Shown here one piece after another: positions 1-7,753 of a stretch of 64,000 nt of DNA. Below the pieces are notes generated by a model. That model searched no databases, had not been told where the DNA came from, and worked only from the letters and a program-made list of their open reading frames with translations. How positions within the stretch are numbered: position 1 is the first letter of the stretch; each line of letters opens with the position of its first letter. Location of the stretch: assembly GCA_024276075.1 (NCBI GenBank), contig JAJRXX010000070.1, positions 1-64,000 of the forward strand. Reading direction: 5' to 3'. The stretch is from Planctomycetota bacterium. GTDB taxonomy: Bacteria; Planctomycetota; Phycisphaerae; Phycisphaerales; Phycisphaeraceae. The position numbers were made by a program, and so were the translations under genes.

Positions 1-307
1 ATGGTTCGCACCCCCCGCCCGCCAGACCGCCCCGAAATAGCCCCACCCCCCGCACCGCAATACGCCTCGATACCCACCCCCCACAACCTGCATAACCCGC
101 ACCAGCCCCGCGCTAAATCCGACGCAGCCATCCCAAGCACCAAATTTTACACCCACCTTAAAAATACTTGAATCCCCGCCTCAGACACCGAACCCGCCTC
201 ACCGATAACCAAACCGAGTACACGCGCTTCGCACACGCCCTCACGAGGGCACCCCAGCGAGTAAACGAGCCTGAGCGTGGACCGGAAAAACGAACGGACT
301 TGATCGC
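1..307. other. Unassigned left edge of window
   Basis: No gene can be supported here. A proline-rich frame runs on the plus strand from base 1 to a TGA at 169-171 (56 codons) and could be the 3' end of a gene cut by the window edge. A minus-strand frame is also open to the edge. Neither has a recognisable domain, and the base composition does not decide between them. Bases 172-307 hold no repeat that I could match elsewhere in the window. Confidence 0.2.
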
Positions 308-493
308 ATGCAACCCCGCATCCTCATCACATGCCTCGCCCTGACGATAGGACCGCTGATCGGCTGCTCCGCCAAACGCCCCGCACCCGTGACGCTCTCA
401 CCGACCTACTCATACATCCGAAACGCCCTGCACACGACCCCCTATCAAACCCCGCAGGACCCGCCTACAGGCCAGGCCGTCGCCGAGCGCTAG
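308..493 (+). CDS. Small putative lipoprotein, 61 aa
   Basis: The product starts with a typical lipoprotein signal: basic start (MQPR), hydrophobic stretch, and lipobox L-I-G-C with the acceptor cysteine at residue 20. The mature part would be only about 41 residues and proline-rich, with no known domain. A weak GGA lies upstream of the ATG. The TAG stop at 491-493 is the first three bases of a repeat element (491-615), so the present C terminus may have been set by insertion of that element. An envelope-anchored peptide is the only functional inference possible. It could also be a truncated remnant of a longer lipoprotein. Confidence 0.5.
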   Translation: MQPRILITCLALTIGPLIGCSAKRPAPVTLSPTYSYIRNALHTTPYQTPQDPPTGQAVAER

Positions 494-615
494 AGCAATT
501 GGCGTCATTAATTTCCGTTAGCCGGGTGGCACGGCTTGCTTGCAAGCCGTGAGATACAAATCCAAGTAATACCTACGATCCAACGGGATAGAGCATATTT
601 ATGCCCGTTGCTCTA
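491..615. mobile_element. MITE-like element A1 (TAGAGCAA ends) enclosing a REP hairpin
   Basis: A 125 bp element begins TAGAGCAATTGGCGTCA and ends with an imperfect inverted copy finishing TTGCTCTA. A second copy lies at 42611-42736 and a shorter, diverged one at 54706-54810. The centre (525-552) holds the REP hairpin with head GGTGGCAC and stem CACGGCTTGC/GCAAGCCGTG. There is no coding capacity. Its first bases form the stop codon of the upstream lipoprotein gene. Confidence 0.8.
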
Positions 616-640
616 AACACAGCGATCACCTCATAAATTC

Positions 641-690
641 GTGTGTCACCGCCACGAGCCGCACTCCGCCAGGCTGCGGACCTCTTCTTG
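641..690 (+). repeat. REP family C (GAGCCGC...GCGG) copy
   Basis: The sequence GTCACCGCCACGAGCCGC is followed by a spacer, a GCGGACC arm and a CTTCTTG tail. It matches copies near 3365, 13250, 18563, 19630, 23017, 28641, 47250 and, inverted, 59265 and 63472. Such a hairpin downstream of a gene could act in mRNA 3' end formation; that is inference. Confidence 0.6.
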
Positions 691-829
691 AAACGCGTAT
701 AAACCCGAAAAAAAAACGTCTTTTTTTGCCAATTGACGCGCCAAATAACGGGCTACTTCCTTATAATCAATCATTGGTGGGCGGCCCTTGCTGCTTCAAA
801 CCGTGATGAAGATTGAAGAGGAGATATCC

Positions 830-3310
830 ATGTTCATGCGTAGCGTTTTGCAAAGCGCCCTTGCCGGGGCTGTCGTATTCGGTCTATTATTATTAGGTCC
901 CGCCCAGCCCCACGCTCTGGCCCAGGGCGCCAGCCAGATCATCACCCGCACCGGCAACGCGCCGCCCGAAGGCAACGGCACGTTCTCCTTTTTCACCGAC
1001 CCCATACTCAACAACGCGGGTCAGATCGCGTTCCGCAGCGCGCTCACCGGCACCACCGGCGGGGCACTCGATGACTTTGGTATCTACCGCGCCGACGGGA
1101 CCACACTGACCCTGATCCAGCGGGAGTTCGCGTTCCTCGGTAGTCTCAGCAACCTGTCATTTCCTGCGAGGTTCAACGACGCCGGGCAGGTGCTCTACAC
1201 CGCCACCTTCACCCCACTTTTTTCTACGCCCATAGCCCAAATACGTCTGGGCTCAGACGGCGGCGCCACCACCGTAATCGCCGCCGAGGACGACGCCGCG
1301 CCCGACGGCAACGGCACGTTTTCAAGCTTCGATTCTGGCTCCGCACTGAACGCCTCGGGCCAAGTCGCGTTTTCCGCCCTCCTCACCGGCACCGCGGGCG
1401 GGACAACCGACAACGCAGGCATCTTTCTCGGCTCGGGTACGGCCGTCACCCAAGTCGCGCGGGCGGGACAGGCCGCGCCCGACGGCAACGGCTCGTTCTC
1501 AGGCTTTAATTTCGCCGAACTGAACGCCTCAGGCCAAGTCGCGTTCCAGGGGTTTTTCACCGGTACCACGGGCGGGATAACCGACAACGCAGGCATCTTC
1601 ATCGGCTCGGGTGCAGCCATCACCCAAATCGCACGTGCGGGCCAACCCGCGCCTGACGGCAACGGCTCACTCTCAGGCTTGGATAATCCCGTCTTGAACA
1701 CCTCGGGCCAAGTCGCGTTTTCCGCCCTCCTCACCGGCACCGCGGGCGGGACAAATGACGACTCGGGTATCTTCCTCGGATCGGGCGGAGTCGTCACCCA
1801 AATCGCACGCGAAGGTCAAGCCGCGCCCGACGGCAACGGCTTGTTCTCAAGCTTGGGTCAGATACCCGCACTGAACGCTGCGGGCCAAATCGCGTTTACC
1901 GCCTCCCTCACCGCCACCGCAGGCGGGACAACCGACGACCAAGGCCTCTTCATCGCCGACGGCTTCGACACCGTCCAGATCGCACGCAAGGGGAAAGCCT
2001 TCGCCGGCAGCACCATCTCCTTTTTGTCCATCGGCGATTCCACCACTAGTACGGCGCGCAACGGCATCAACGATGCCGGTCAAGTCGCGTACAGTACTTT
2101 CCTCACCGACGGCAGTACAATCATCACGCTGTGGACCCCGCCCTACGCGCACTGGGCCGCCGGCAGCGGGTCGTGGAACACCACCGCCAACTGGGCCCAA
2201 GGCATCACACCCAAGTCACTTTTCGACGTCTTCCTCGACCCCGCGTCAGGCGCCACCATCGAGGACGGCTTCGCCAACGAATACGTCAAGTCCCTGACCG
2301 TCGGCTCCACCACCGGCGCACAGGTCACACTCAACCAGGACACCAGCGACCTCACCGCCGTGCAAGGTCCTATCACGATCAACCCCGCCGGCAAGATCAA
2401 CCTCGGCAACAACCGCATCCTCAACGCACCCACGCTCACCAACCTCGGCATCATCACCGGCGATGGACAGGTCAACGCCACGCTAACCAACACCACCTCC
2501 GGCGAGATACGCGTTGGAGCCGGTGAGAACCTGCGGTTCACCGCAGCCAACAACACAAACGCAGGCCGCATCGAGGCCATCGGCGGGCAAGTCGAGTTCA
2601 CCCAGGACCTCACCAACGCCGCATCCACAGGCCTGATCTTCGCTCGCGACGCCACACTGCGGTTCAACGGCACCCTGACCAACGCCGGCGCCCTCGCGTT
2701 CAGCTTCGGCACCACAGACGTCTTCGGCGATATCAACAACACCGGCTCGATCACCGTCAGCGGCAACACCAACGTCACCTTCATCGACGACGTAACCGTC
2801 GCCGCCATGACAAATGACATCCACGTCAGCGTCGCTTCCACCGTGGTCTTCTTCGGCTCCTACAACGGCGGCTCCACCGGCACCGGCAACGTCTTCATCG
2901 AGGGCGACCTGCGACCCGGCAACAGCCCCGGCGAAGTCACCTATGGCGGCGACCTGGGTTTGGGCGCAGCAGCCACACTCACCATCGAACTCGCGGGCAC
3001 CACACTCGGCTCCGAATACGACCACCTCAACATCACAGGCTCCCTCGCCGCAAACGGCACACTCGACGTCCAACTACTCAACAACTTCGCCCCGCAACTC
3101 GGCGACACGTTCGACCTGCTCGACTTCGCATCCATCACCGGCTCGTTCAACGCGATCAATCTCCCCTCACTCGCAGGCGGGTTATCCTTCGACACAACCT
3201 CCCTGCTCACCACAGGCTCCATATCCGTTGTCCCCGAGCCAACCACCGCGATGCTCGTAACCTTCTTGAGCCTGATCGCGCTACAACGTCGGCCATCAAA
3301 GCGGGCTTGA
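830..3310 (+). CDS. PEP-CTERM sorted surface protein with 58-59 aa tandem repeats
   Basis: This is an 826-residue exported protein. The ATG at 830 is chosen because GAGGAG lies just upstream and a signal peptide follows at residues 1-31; an upstream TTG at 788 has no such support. Tandem units of 58-59 residues carrying APDGNG, LNASGQVAF and GIFLGSG motifs start near residues 44 (degenerate), 157, 216, 274 and 332. A beta-rich region with the SGSWNTTANW motif starts near 442. The tail is VVPEPTT (PEP at 802-804), a hydrophobic segment and RRPSKR, the classic PEP-CTERM signal for exosortase processing. No exosortase gene is in the window. The protein is presumably displayed on or released from the cell surface; the ligand is unknown. 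Confidence 0.85.
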   Translation: MFMRSVLQSALAGAVVFGLLLLGPAQPHALAQGASQIITRTGNAPPEGNGTFSFFTDPILNNAGQIAFRSALTGTTGGALDDFGIYRADGTTLTLIQREFAFLGSLSNLSFPARFNDAGQVLYTATFTPLFSTPIAQIRLGSDGGATTVIAAEDDAAPDGNGTFSSFDSGSALNASGQVAFSALLTGTAGGTTDNAGIFLGSGTAVTQVARAGQAAPDGNGSFSGFNFAELNASGQVAFQGFFTGTTGGITDNAGIFIGSGAAITQIARAGQPAPDGNGSLSGLDNPVLNTSGQVAFSALLTGTAGGTNDDSGIFLGSGGVVTQIAREGQAAPDGNGLFSSLGQIPALNAAGQIAFTASLTATAGGTTDDQGLFIADGFDTVQIARKGKAFAGSTISFLSIGDSTTSTARNGINDAGQVAYSTFLTDGSTIITLWTPPYAHWAAGSGSWNTTANWAQGITPKSLFDVFLDPASGATIEDGFANEYVKSLTVGSTTGAQVTLNQDTSDLTAVQGPITINPAGKINLGNNRILNAPTLTNLGIITGDGQVNATLTNTTSGEIRVGAGENLRFTAANNTNAGRIEAIGGQVEFTQDLTNAASTGLIFARDATLRFNGTLTNAGALAFSFGTTDVFGDINNTGSITVSGNTNVTFIDDVTVAAMTNDIHVSVASTVVFFGSYNGGSTGTGNVFIEGDLRPGNSPGEVTYGGDLGLGAAATLTIELAGTTLGSEYDHLNITGSLAANGTLDVQLLNNFAPQLGDTFDLLDFASITGSFNAINLPSLAGGLSFDTTSLLTTGSISVVPEPTTAMLVTFLSLIALQRRPSKRA

Positions 3311-3360
3311 CGTCTAAATTAGAGCGTTTTCGGTAATGGGTATAGGGTATTAGGAGACTT

Positions 3361-3412
3361 CACTACGAGCCGCGACCGTCATATACAAGGGAGCGGGCTT
3401 CTTCTTGGATTG
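3361..3412. repeat. REP family C copy between convergent genes
   Basis: CACTACGAGCCGCGACCGTC is followed by GGGAGCGGGCTTCTTCTTGG. It sits between the convergent stops of the PEP-CTERM gene and lpxD and could form a hairpin on either transcript. It matches the other GAGCCGC/GCGGGC repeats of the window. Confidence 0.55.
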
Positions 3413-3437
3413 CAATACGCTCAAAACGTACCGCAAC

Positions 3438-4508
3438 CTACTCCCCCGACCGCACCGCCGCCACCGATTCGAGCTGCTTCTCCAGTTCCGCTACGCGCTT
3501 CTGGAGCTTGCGGAACTCCTGGACCATCTCCGGGAGTTTCGTCATCGCCACGAACCCCCGCTTGGTCTGATTAAACGGCTGCGCAGGCTGACCGCCGTAC
3601 TCACCGCCCCCCGGCAAGTCGTCCGCCACACCCGCCTTCGCCGCGATCTTCGCCATGTCCCCGATCTTCAAGTGCCCCGCCACACCCACCTGACCACCCA
3701 CTACCACATACCGGCCTGTTTCCGAAGACCCACCGATACCCACCTGCGCCACGAGCAGGTTGTACGGACCGATGTTTGCGCCGTGCCCGATCGCCACCAG
3801 ATCGCTGAACTTCGTGCCATGACCGATCCGCGTCGACCCCACCGTTGCGCGATCCACCACGCAGCAAGCCCCCATCTCCACGTCGTCCTCCACCACCGCA
3901 TTGCCCACCTGAGGTATTTTGCAGTGCTCGCCCTCGTGCGTCGCATAGCCGAACCCGTCCTGCCCGATCACACACCCAGCGTGCAGCATCACCCGATTGC
4001 CCAACTCGCAACGATCGTACACCGTCACATTCGCAAACAGCACGCAATCGTCGCCCACCACCGCATCTGGCCCGACGAAGCAGAACGGGTAAATCACGCA
4101 GCGGTCGCCGATCTTCGCACCCGCAGCGATGTACGACATCGGGTAGACCGTGCAGTCCTTGCCGATCACCGCTGTCGGATCGATCACCGCCTCGCACCCT
4201 GATCCTGATATCGGCACAGGGTGTTCGCGGAACCCGTGCAGCACCACGACTGCCTGGCGAAACGCGAAATACGGGTCATCCGCCACCAACAGCGTCCGGT
4301 CCGGTGCCTGTTGCACGTCCGTGGGCGACACGATCACAGCACCCGCACCGCTGCTTGCCAATAGCTTGTTGTATTTGCGATTCGCCAAGAAGCTCACATC
4401 GCTAGAACCTGCCTGCTCCAGACCTGTGCACCGATCCACCACGCCACCCCCGTCGCCGTGCACCGTCGCGCCAATACGCTTGGCTAGTTGTTCGATCGTC
4501 ATTCCCAT
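3438..4508 (-). CDS. lpxD: UDP-3-O-acylglucosamine N-acyltransferase LpxD
   Basis: LpxD adds the N-linked acyl chain to UDP-3-O-acyl-glucosamine, the third step of lipid A synthesis, using acyl-ACP in the cytoplasm. The N-terminal uridine-binding region opens MTIEQLAKRIGA, followed by left-handed parallel beta-helix hexapeptide repeats. The conserved blocks IGQDGFGYA, AIGHGANIG (with the presumed catalytic histidine) and GGQVGVAGHLKIG are all present, and a coiled C-terminal tail (FRKLQKRVAELEKQLE) ends the protein. The length of about 356 residues is normal. An in-frame TTG at 4523 would add five residues; ATG codons at 4508 and 4502 are both possible starts. The gene lies 87 bp downstream of nuoG in the same direction, and no other lpx gene adjoins it. 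Confidence 0.93.
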   Translation of the reverse strand: MGMTIEQLAKRIGATVHGDGGGVVDRCTGLEQAGSSDVSFLANRKYNKLLASSGAGAVIVSPTDVQQAPDRTLLVADDPYFAFRQAVVVLHGFREHPVPISGSGCEAVIDPTAVIGKDCTVYPMSYIAAGAKIGDRCVIYPFCFVGPDAVVGDDCVLFANVTVYDRCELGNRVMLHAGCVIGQDGFGYATHEGEHCKIPQVGNAVVEDDVEMGACCVVDRATVGSTRIGHGTKFSDLVAIGHGANIGPYNLLVAQVGIGGSSETGRYVVVGGQVGVAGHLKIGDMAKIAAKAGVADDLPGGGEYGGQPAQPFNQTKRGFVAMTKLPEMVQEFRKLQKRVAELEKQLESVAAVRSGE

Positions 4509-4595
4509 TTTGCGTGCCCGCAAGCCGTCAAATCGATGTGTTCAAAGAGGGTCTAAGTAAACTGCCGTGCGATATCTATCGCCACTACTGGCCAG

Positions 4596-6236
4596 TCATA
4601 GCTCTACGTACTGCATGTCCGGTTCCTTGGCATCCTCGTCGACCGGGTGATGCACGTCAGCCACAAAGACCCCTCCCATTTCATGCCGAATCGCCTCTGC
4701 ATCATAGGCCGCCCAGTCCCCCAAGGAGCACGCCGACCACAGGTCCAGCCCGATTTGACCCTCGCTCCTAGCGCCATCGAGCACCGGGATCGCCTGACCA
4801 AAGCTCTGCAATCGCCCATCGGCGTTCTCAAACGTCCCGCCCTTCTCCACCCACGTCGCGCCCGGAAGCAGCACGTCTGCTTTCTCGCTCAACGCGGTCG
4901 GGAGCGTATCGATCAGCACCGCAAATTTGCCCTTGACCGCACCAGCCAGCTCTTTGGTCACCCAGTCGCTTGGGTAATTGCCCGTGAGCACCACGCCAGC
5001 CGTCTTGGCTCCCTTCTCCGCCAACGCCTTCGCAAAGTCGTCGTATCCGACCACACCGGTCCCGCCCAACAGCTCCAACGCCCGCCGCACACCCCGACTG
5101 TTCGGACATTTCTCCGCACGGATCGTGTAGCCACCCGGCAGCGTCTTATCCTCACCCTCGGTCGGCACCGGACCCACTGCCAACACCGCCTTACTGTCCA
5201 AGCCACGCACCCATTTGCCCAATAGATACGCCTCCTCGCACGCCAGCATCGGGCTGACCATCACCGCCAGGGTCCCTTGCCCTTTTTCTTTGACGATCTG
5301 CTTAAACTGATCACGCACATGGTCGTACGCGCGGGCCCAATCGGTATCGATCCCCGTGCCGTACTGCATCCGCCTGGGCACGTGCAGCCGATCCTCGCTG
5401 TGCACAAACTTCCAGCCGTACCGCACCTCGTCGCTGATCCACCACTTGTTCACCTGCTCGTTCGTGCGAGGCTTGACCCGGTAGACCTTGCCCTCGTTGT
5501 GCTCGACCGTGATGTTGTCACCCGAAGCGGTGATCCCGTCGATACTCGCAGTCTTCGTCAAGAACCACACCCGCTGCTCAAACAAAAAATCCTTGTCCAA
5601 CAGCGCACCCACCGGACAAATATCCACCACGTTCCCCGATAGCTCGTTATCCAAAGGCCTACCCGGGAACACGTCGATCTGCTCATGACTACCCCGACCA
5701 AACACGCCCAGCTCGCTCGTGCCCGTCACCTCCCGTGTAAACCGCACGCAACGCGAGCACATGATGCACCGGTCCGAGTACAGGTACACGTTTGGCCCAA
5801 CGTCCTTCTTAGGCTGCTTGATCTTCGCTTCCTCGAACCGCGACACCGCACGCCCATACTGGTAGCTGTAATCTTGCAGGTGACACTCACCCGCCTGATC
5901 GCACACCGGACAATCCAACGGGTGGTTGATCAGCAGGTATTCCATCACCGCCTTCTGATTCGCGATCGACTTGGGCGACTTCGTGTATACCTCCATCCCG
6001 TCCACCGCCATCGTTTGGCACGTCGGCAGCAGCTTCGGGATCATCTCCACCTTGTTGTCATTCCTCGGGTTCGGCTGCGCCACCTCCGCCAGACATATTC
6101 GGCAGCTCGCCACAATCGACAGCCCCGGGTGGTAACAGTAGTGCGGGATTTCCGACCCGTTCTCCAGCGCCACCTGGAGGATCATCGGCTTGCCCTCAAA
6201 TTCGACCGCTTTACCGTCTATCGTGATCTTCGCCAT
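4596..6236 (-). CDS. nuoG: NADH-quinone oxidoreductase subunit G (NuoG)
   Basis: This is the iron-sulfur subunit of the complex I electron-input arm. The N-terminal ferredoxin-like part shows the 2Fe-2S pattern YCYHPG...SCRICLAEV...C. It is followed by the His/Cys 4Fe-4S motif around CPVCDQAGECHLQDYSYQYG and the CIMCSRC and DICPVGAL cluster motifs. The C-terminal molybdopterin-oxidoreductase-like domain is short: 546 residues in all, against about 900 in E. coli. The gene runs opposite to nuoJKLMN, with about 280 bp between the nuoG and nuoJ starts. No nuoA-F, nuoH or nuoI is in the window, so the rest of the peripheral arm must be encoded elsewhere. Confidence 0.93.
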   Translation of the reverse strand: MAKITIDGKAVEFEGKPMILQVALENGSEIPHYCYHPGLSIVASCRICLAEVAQPNPRNDNKVEMIPKLLPTCQTMAVDGMEVYTKSPKSIANQKAVMEYLLINHPLDCPVCDQAGECHLQDYSYQYGRAVSRFEEAKIKQPKKDVGPNVYLYSDRCIMCSRCVRFTREVTGTSELGVFGRGSHEQIDVFPGRPLDNELSGNVVDICPVGALLDKDFLFEQRVWFLTKTASIDGITASGDNITVEHNEGKVYRVKPRTNEQVNKWWISDEVRYGWKFVHSEDRLHVPRRMQYGTGIDTDWARAYDHVRDQFKQIVKEKGQGTLAVMVSPMLACEEAYLLGKWVRGLDSKAVLAVGPVPTEGEDKTLPGGYTIRAEKCPNSRGVRRALELLGGTGVVGYDDFAKALAEKGAKTAGVVLTGNYPSDWVTKELAGAVKGKFAVLIDTLPTALSEKADVLLPGATWVEKGGTFENADGRLQSFGQAIPVLDGARSEGQIGLDLWSACSLGDWAAYDAEAIRHEMGGVFVADVHHPVDEDAKEPDMQYVEL

Positions 6237-6261
6237 GTCAATGCCCCGATCATGTCGTCAT

Positions 6262-6291
6262 TTAGTAATTCACGCTAAAACAAATTACTAA
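6262..6291. promoter_or_regulatory. Inverted repeat upstream of nuoG
   Basis: TTAGTAATT (6262-6270) and AATTACTAA (6283-6291) form a perfect 9 bp inverted repeat, 26 bp upstream of the nuoG start in the nuoG/nuoJ divergent region. It could be an operator or a 5' UTR hairpin. No regulator can be named. Confidence 0.35.
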
Positions 6292-6365
6292 CAGCAATCG
6301 TATCAGAAGCGTCCGCCCGGTCCAGCAGCCATATGACACCGCCCCCCTCGCCACCACCTGCTCTG

Positions 6366-6394
6366 TTGCATTCAACTATATAGACACTTATCCT
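6366..6394 (+). promoter_or_regulatory. Possible sigma70-like promoter for nuoJKLMN
   Basis: TTGCAT (6366-6371) is separated by 17 bp from TATCCT (6389-6394). The position, about 90-120 bp upstream of the likely nuoJ start, fits a promoter for the rightward complex I operon. The match to consensus is moderate. A decayed REP-like sequence follows at 6411-6455. Confidence 0.3.
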
Positions 6395-6513
6395 GCTGTC
6401 TCGTCTGACCCGTGGCAGCGCCGGGTACCCACCGCTTGCTTCCAAGCCGTGCGTCCCAAATTTTCGCCGCCGTGTCCGGGATGATCCAGTCATCGGGGAA
6501 CACCGCACTGCCC

Positions 6514-7344
6514 ATGCAATACGCACTCTACATCGCGTCCGCCTTCGGCGCCCTGGCACTGTTCATGATGATGCCACGCCAAGGCTACAACCCACGCAAA
6601 ATCGGCGCACTGATCGGCGCCATGACCCTCGGCGCACTGTGGCTATGCCTGGCCGAATACCTACCCGACACGCTGGGCATCGAGCGAGCCGCGTTCGCCT
6701 ACTATTACATCTTCAGCTTCCTGGCCATCGCCTGTGCCACGCGCGTCATCACCCACACTCAACCCGTGCACGCAGCGCTCTGGTTTGTCATGATGGTCAT
6801 CGCCTCGGTGGGCATCTTCCTGATCCTCGACGCCGAATTCATCGCATTCGCCACGCTGATCATCTATGGGGGTGCCATCCTCGTCACGTACCTGTTCGTC
6901 ATCATGCTCGCCTCCGAGACCAGCGACGCACAAGCCCCCCAGCACACACCGATCTACGACCGCATCGCTTACGAGCCGGTCGCCGCCGTCGCTGCGGGGT
7001 TCTTCCTCCTAGCTGTATTACTGACCGCCATTTTCACGCCCCTGCCGTCTAATCCCGACGCGCACAGCCCATCCGACAGCCAGATCATCGCGTCCACGCT
7101 CACCAACCGCGCCGCGCGGCGGCTAGCCCAACAAGCCGAATTTGACGAAATCGCCAACCTGCCCACCGCATTGGCAGATAACCGCTCACTCGATAACACT
7201 GAACACGTCGGACTCGACCTCTTCCGAAGCCACCCACTGGGACTAGAACTCACAGGCGTCATCTTGCTCGTCTCGCTCGTCGGAGCGGTCGTCATCGCCA
7301 AGCTACGCGTCGAACCCGACACCGCCGAGCCCGCGCCTGCTTAA
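6514..7344 (+). CDS. nuoJ: NADH-quinone oxidoreductase subunit J (NuoJ)
   Basis: This is a membrane subunit of complex I, with several hydrophobic helices beginning MQYALYIASAFGALALFMMM. The block IYGGAILVTYLFVIML is the diagnostic NuoJ helix, with the glycine pair that makes a pi-bulge in known structures. A longer loop (about residues 140-240) precedes the last helix ELTGVILLVSLVGAVVIAKL. I take the ATG at 6514 because the first helix starts there; ATG 6481 is possible. The extension back to GTG 6412 reads through a decayed REP sequence and is unlikely. nuoK follows after 47 bp. Confidence 0.88.
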   Translation: MQYALYIASAFGALALFMMMPRQGYNPRKIGALIGAMTLGALWLCLAEYLPDTLGIERAAFAYYYIFSFLAIACATRVITHTQPVHAALWFVMMVIASVGIFLILDAEFIAFATLIIYGGAILVTYLFVIMLASETSDAQAPQHTPIYDRIAYEPVAAVAAGFFLLAVLLTAIFTPLPSNPDAHSPSDSQIIASTLTNRAARRLAQQAEFDEIANLPTALADNRSLDNTEHVGLDLFRSHPLGLELTGVILLVSLVGAVVIAKLRVEPDTAEPAPA

Positions 7345-7391
7345 TAAAACAAGCTACCAACGACCCCCACACCACAGGAACACGCAAAAAC

Positions 7392-7712
7392 ATGCCCCAA
7401 CCGATCGACCCCCTAACACTCGCACACTTCCAGATGACCGCAGCCATCCTGTTCGTGATGGGTGTCATCGGCTTCCTCACCAGGAGGAACCTGATCATCA
7501 TGTTCCTGTGCACCGAGATGATGTTCCAAGGCATCGCGCTGTCGCTGCTGGCGTTTAGCAGGTTCCACCTCAACCACACCGGCCAAACCTTTGTCATCTT
7601 CCTGCTATCCATCGCCGCCGCCGAGGCCGCGCTCGCCTTGGCACTGGTGGTCTTGTTGTTCCGACGCAAACGCACACTCGACGCACAAGCATGGACCCAA
7701 CTCAGCGGGTAA
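7392..7712 (+). CDS. nuoK: NADH-quinone oxidoreductase subunit K (NuoK)
   Basis: This small three-helix subunit belongs to the proton-pumping arm of complex I; at 106 residues it has the usual length. The conserved membrane glutamates are present: E42 in the FLCTEMMFQG block of helix 2 and E78 in SIAAAEAALAL of helix 3. These lie on the charged axis that couples quinone chemistry to proton transfer in the family. The gene sits between nuoJ and nuoL with 47 and 41 bp gaps, as expected for a single transcript. Confidence 0.94.
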   Translation: MPQPIDPLTLAHFQMTAAILFVMGVIGFLTRRNLIIMFLCTEMMFQGIALSLLAFSRFHLNHTGQTFVIFLLSIAAAEAALALALVVLLFRRKRTLDAQAWTQLSG

Positions 7713-7753
7713 TACCAGCACCCTAAGATCACGACCGCTTCCGAGGATCGACC

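Noticed and set aside
1-171. Complete small gene starting at base 1
   Set aside because: An ATG exactly at the window edge is uninformative. The peptide is a proline-rich low-complexity sequence, and an opposite-strand frame is equally open.
2143-2841. Long minus-strand frame inside the large PEP-CTERM gene
   Set aside because: GC-rich repetitive coding DNA leaves long open antisense frames; there is no domain, ribosome site or independent codon pattern.
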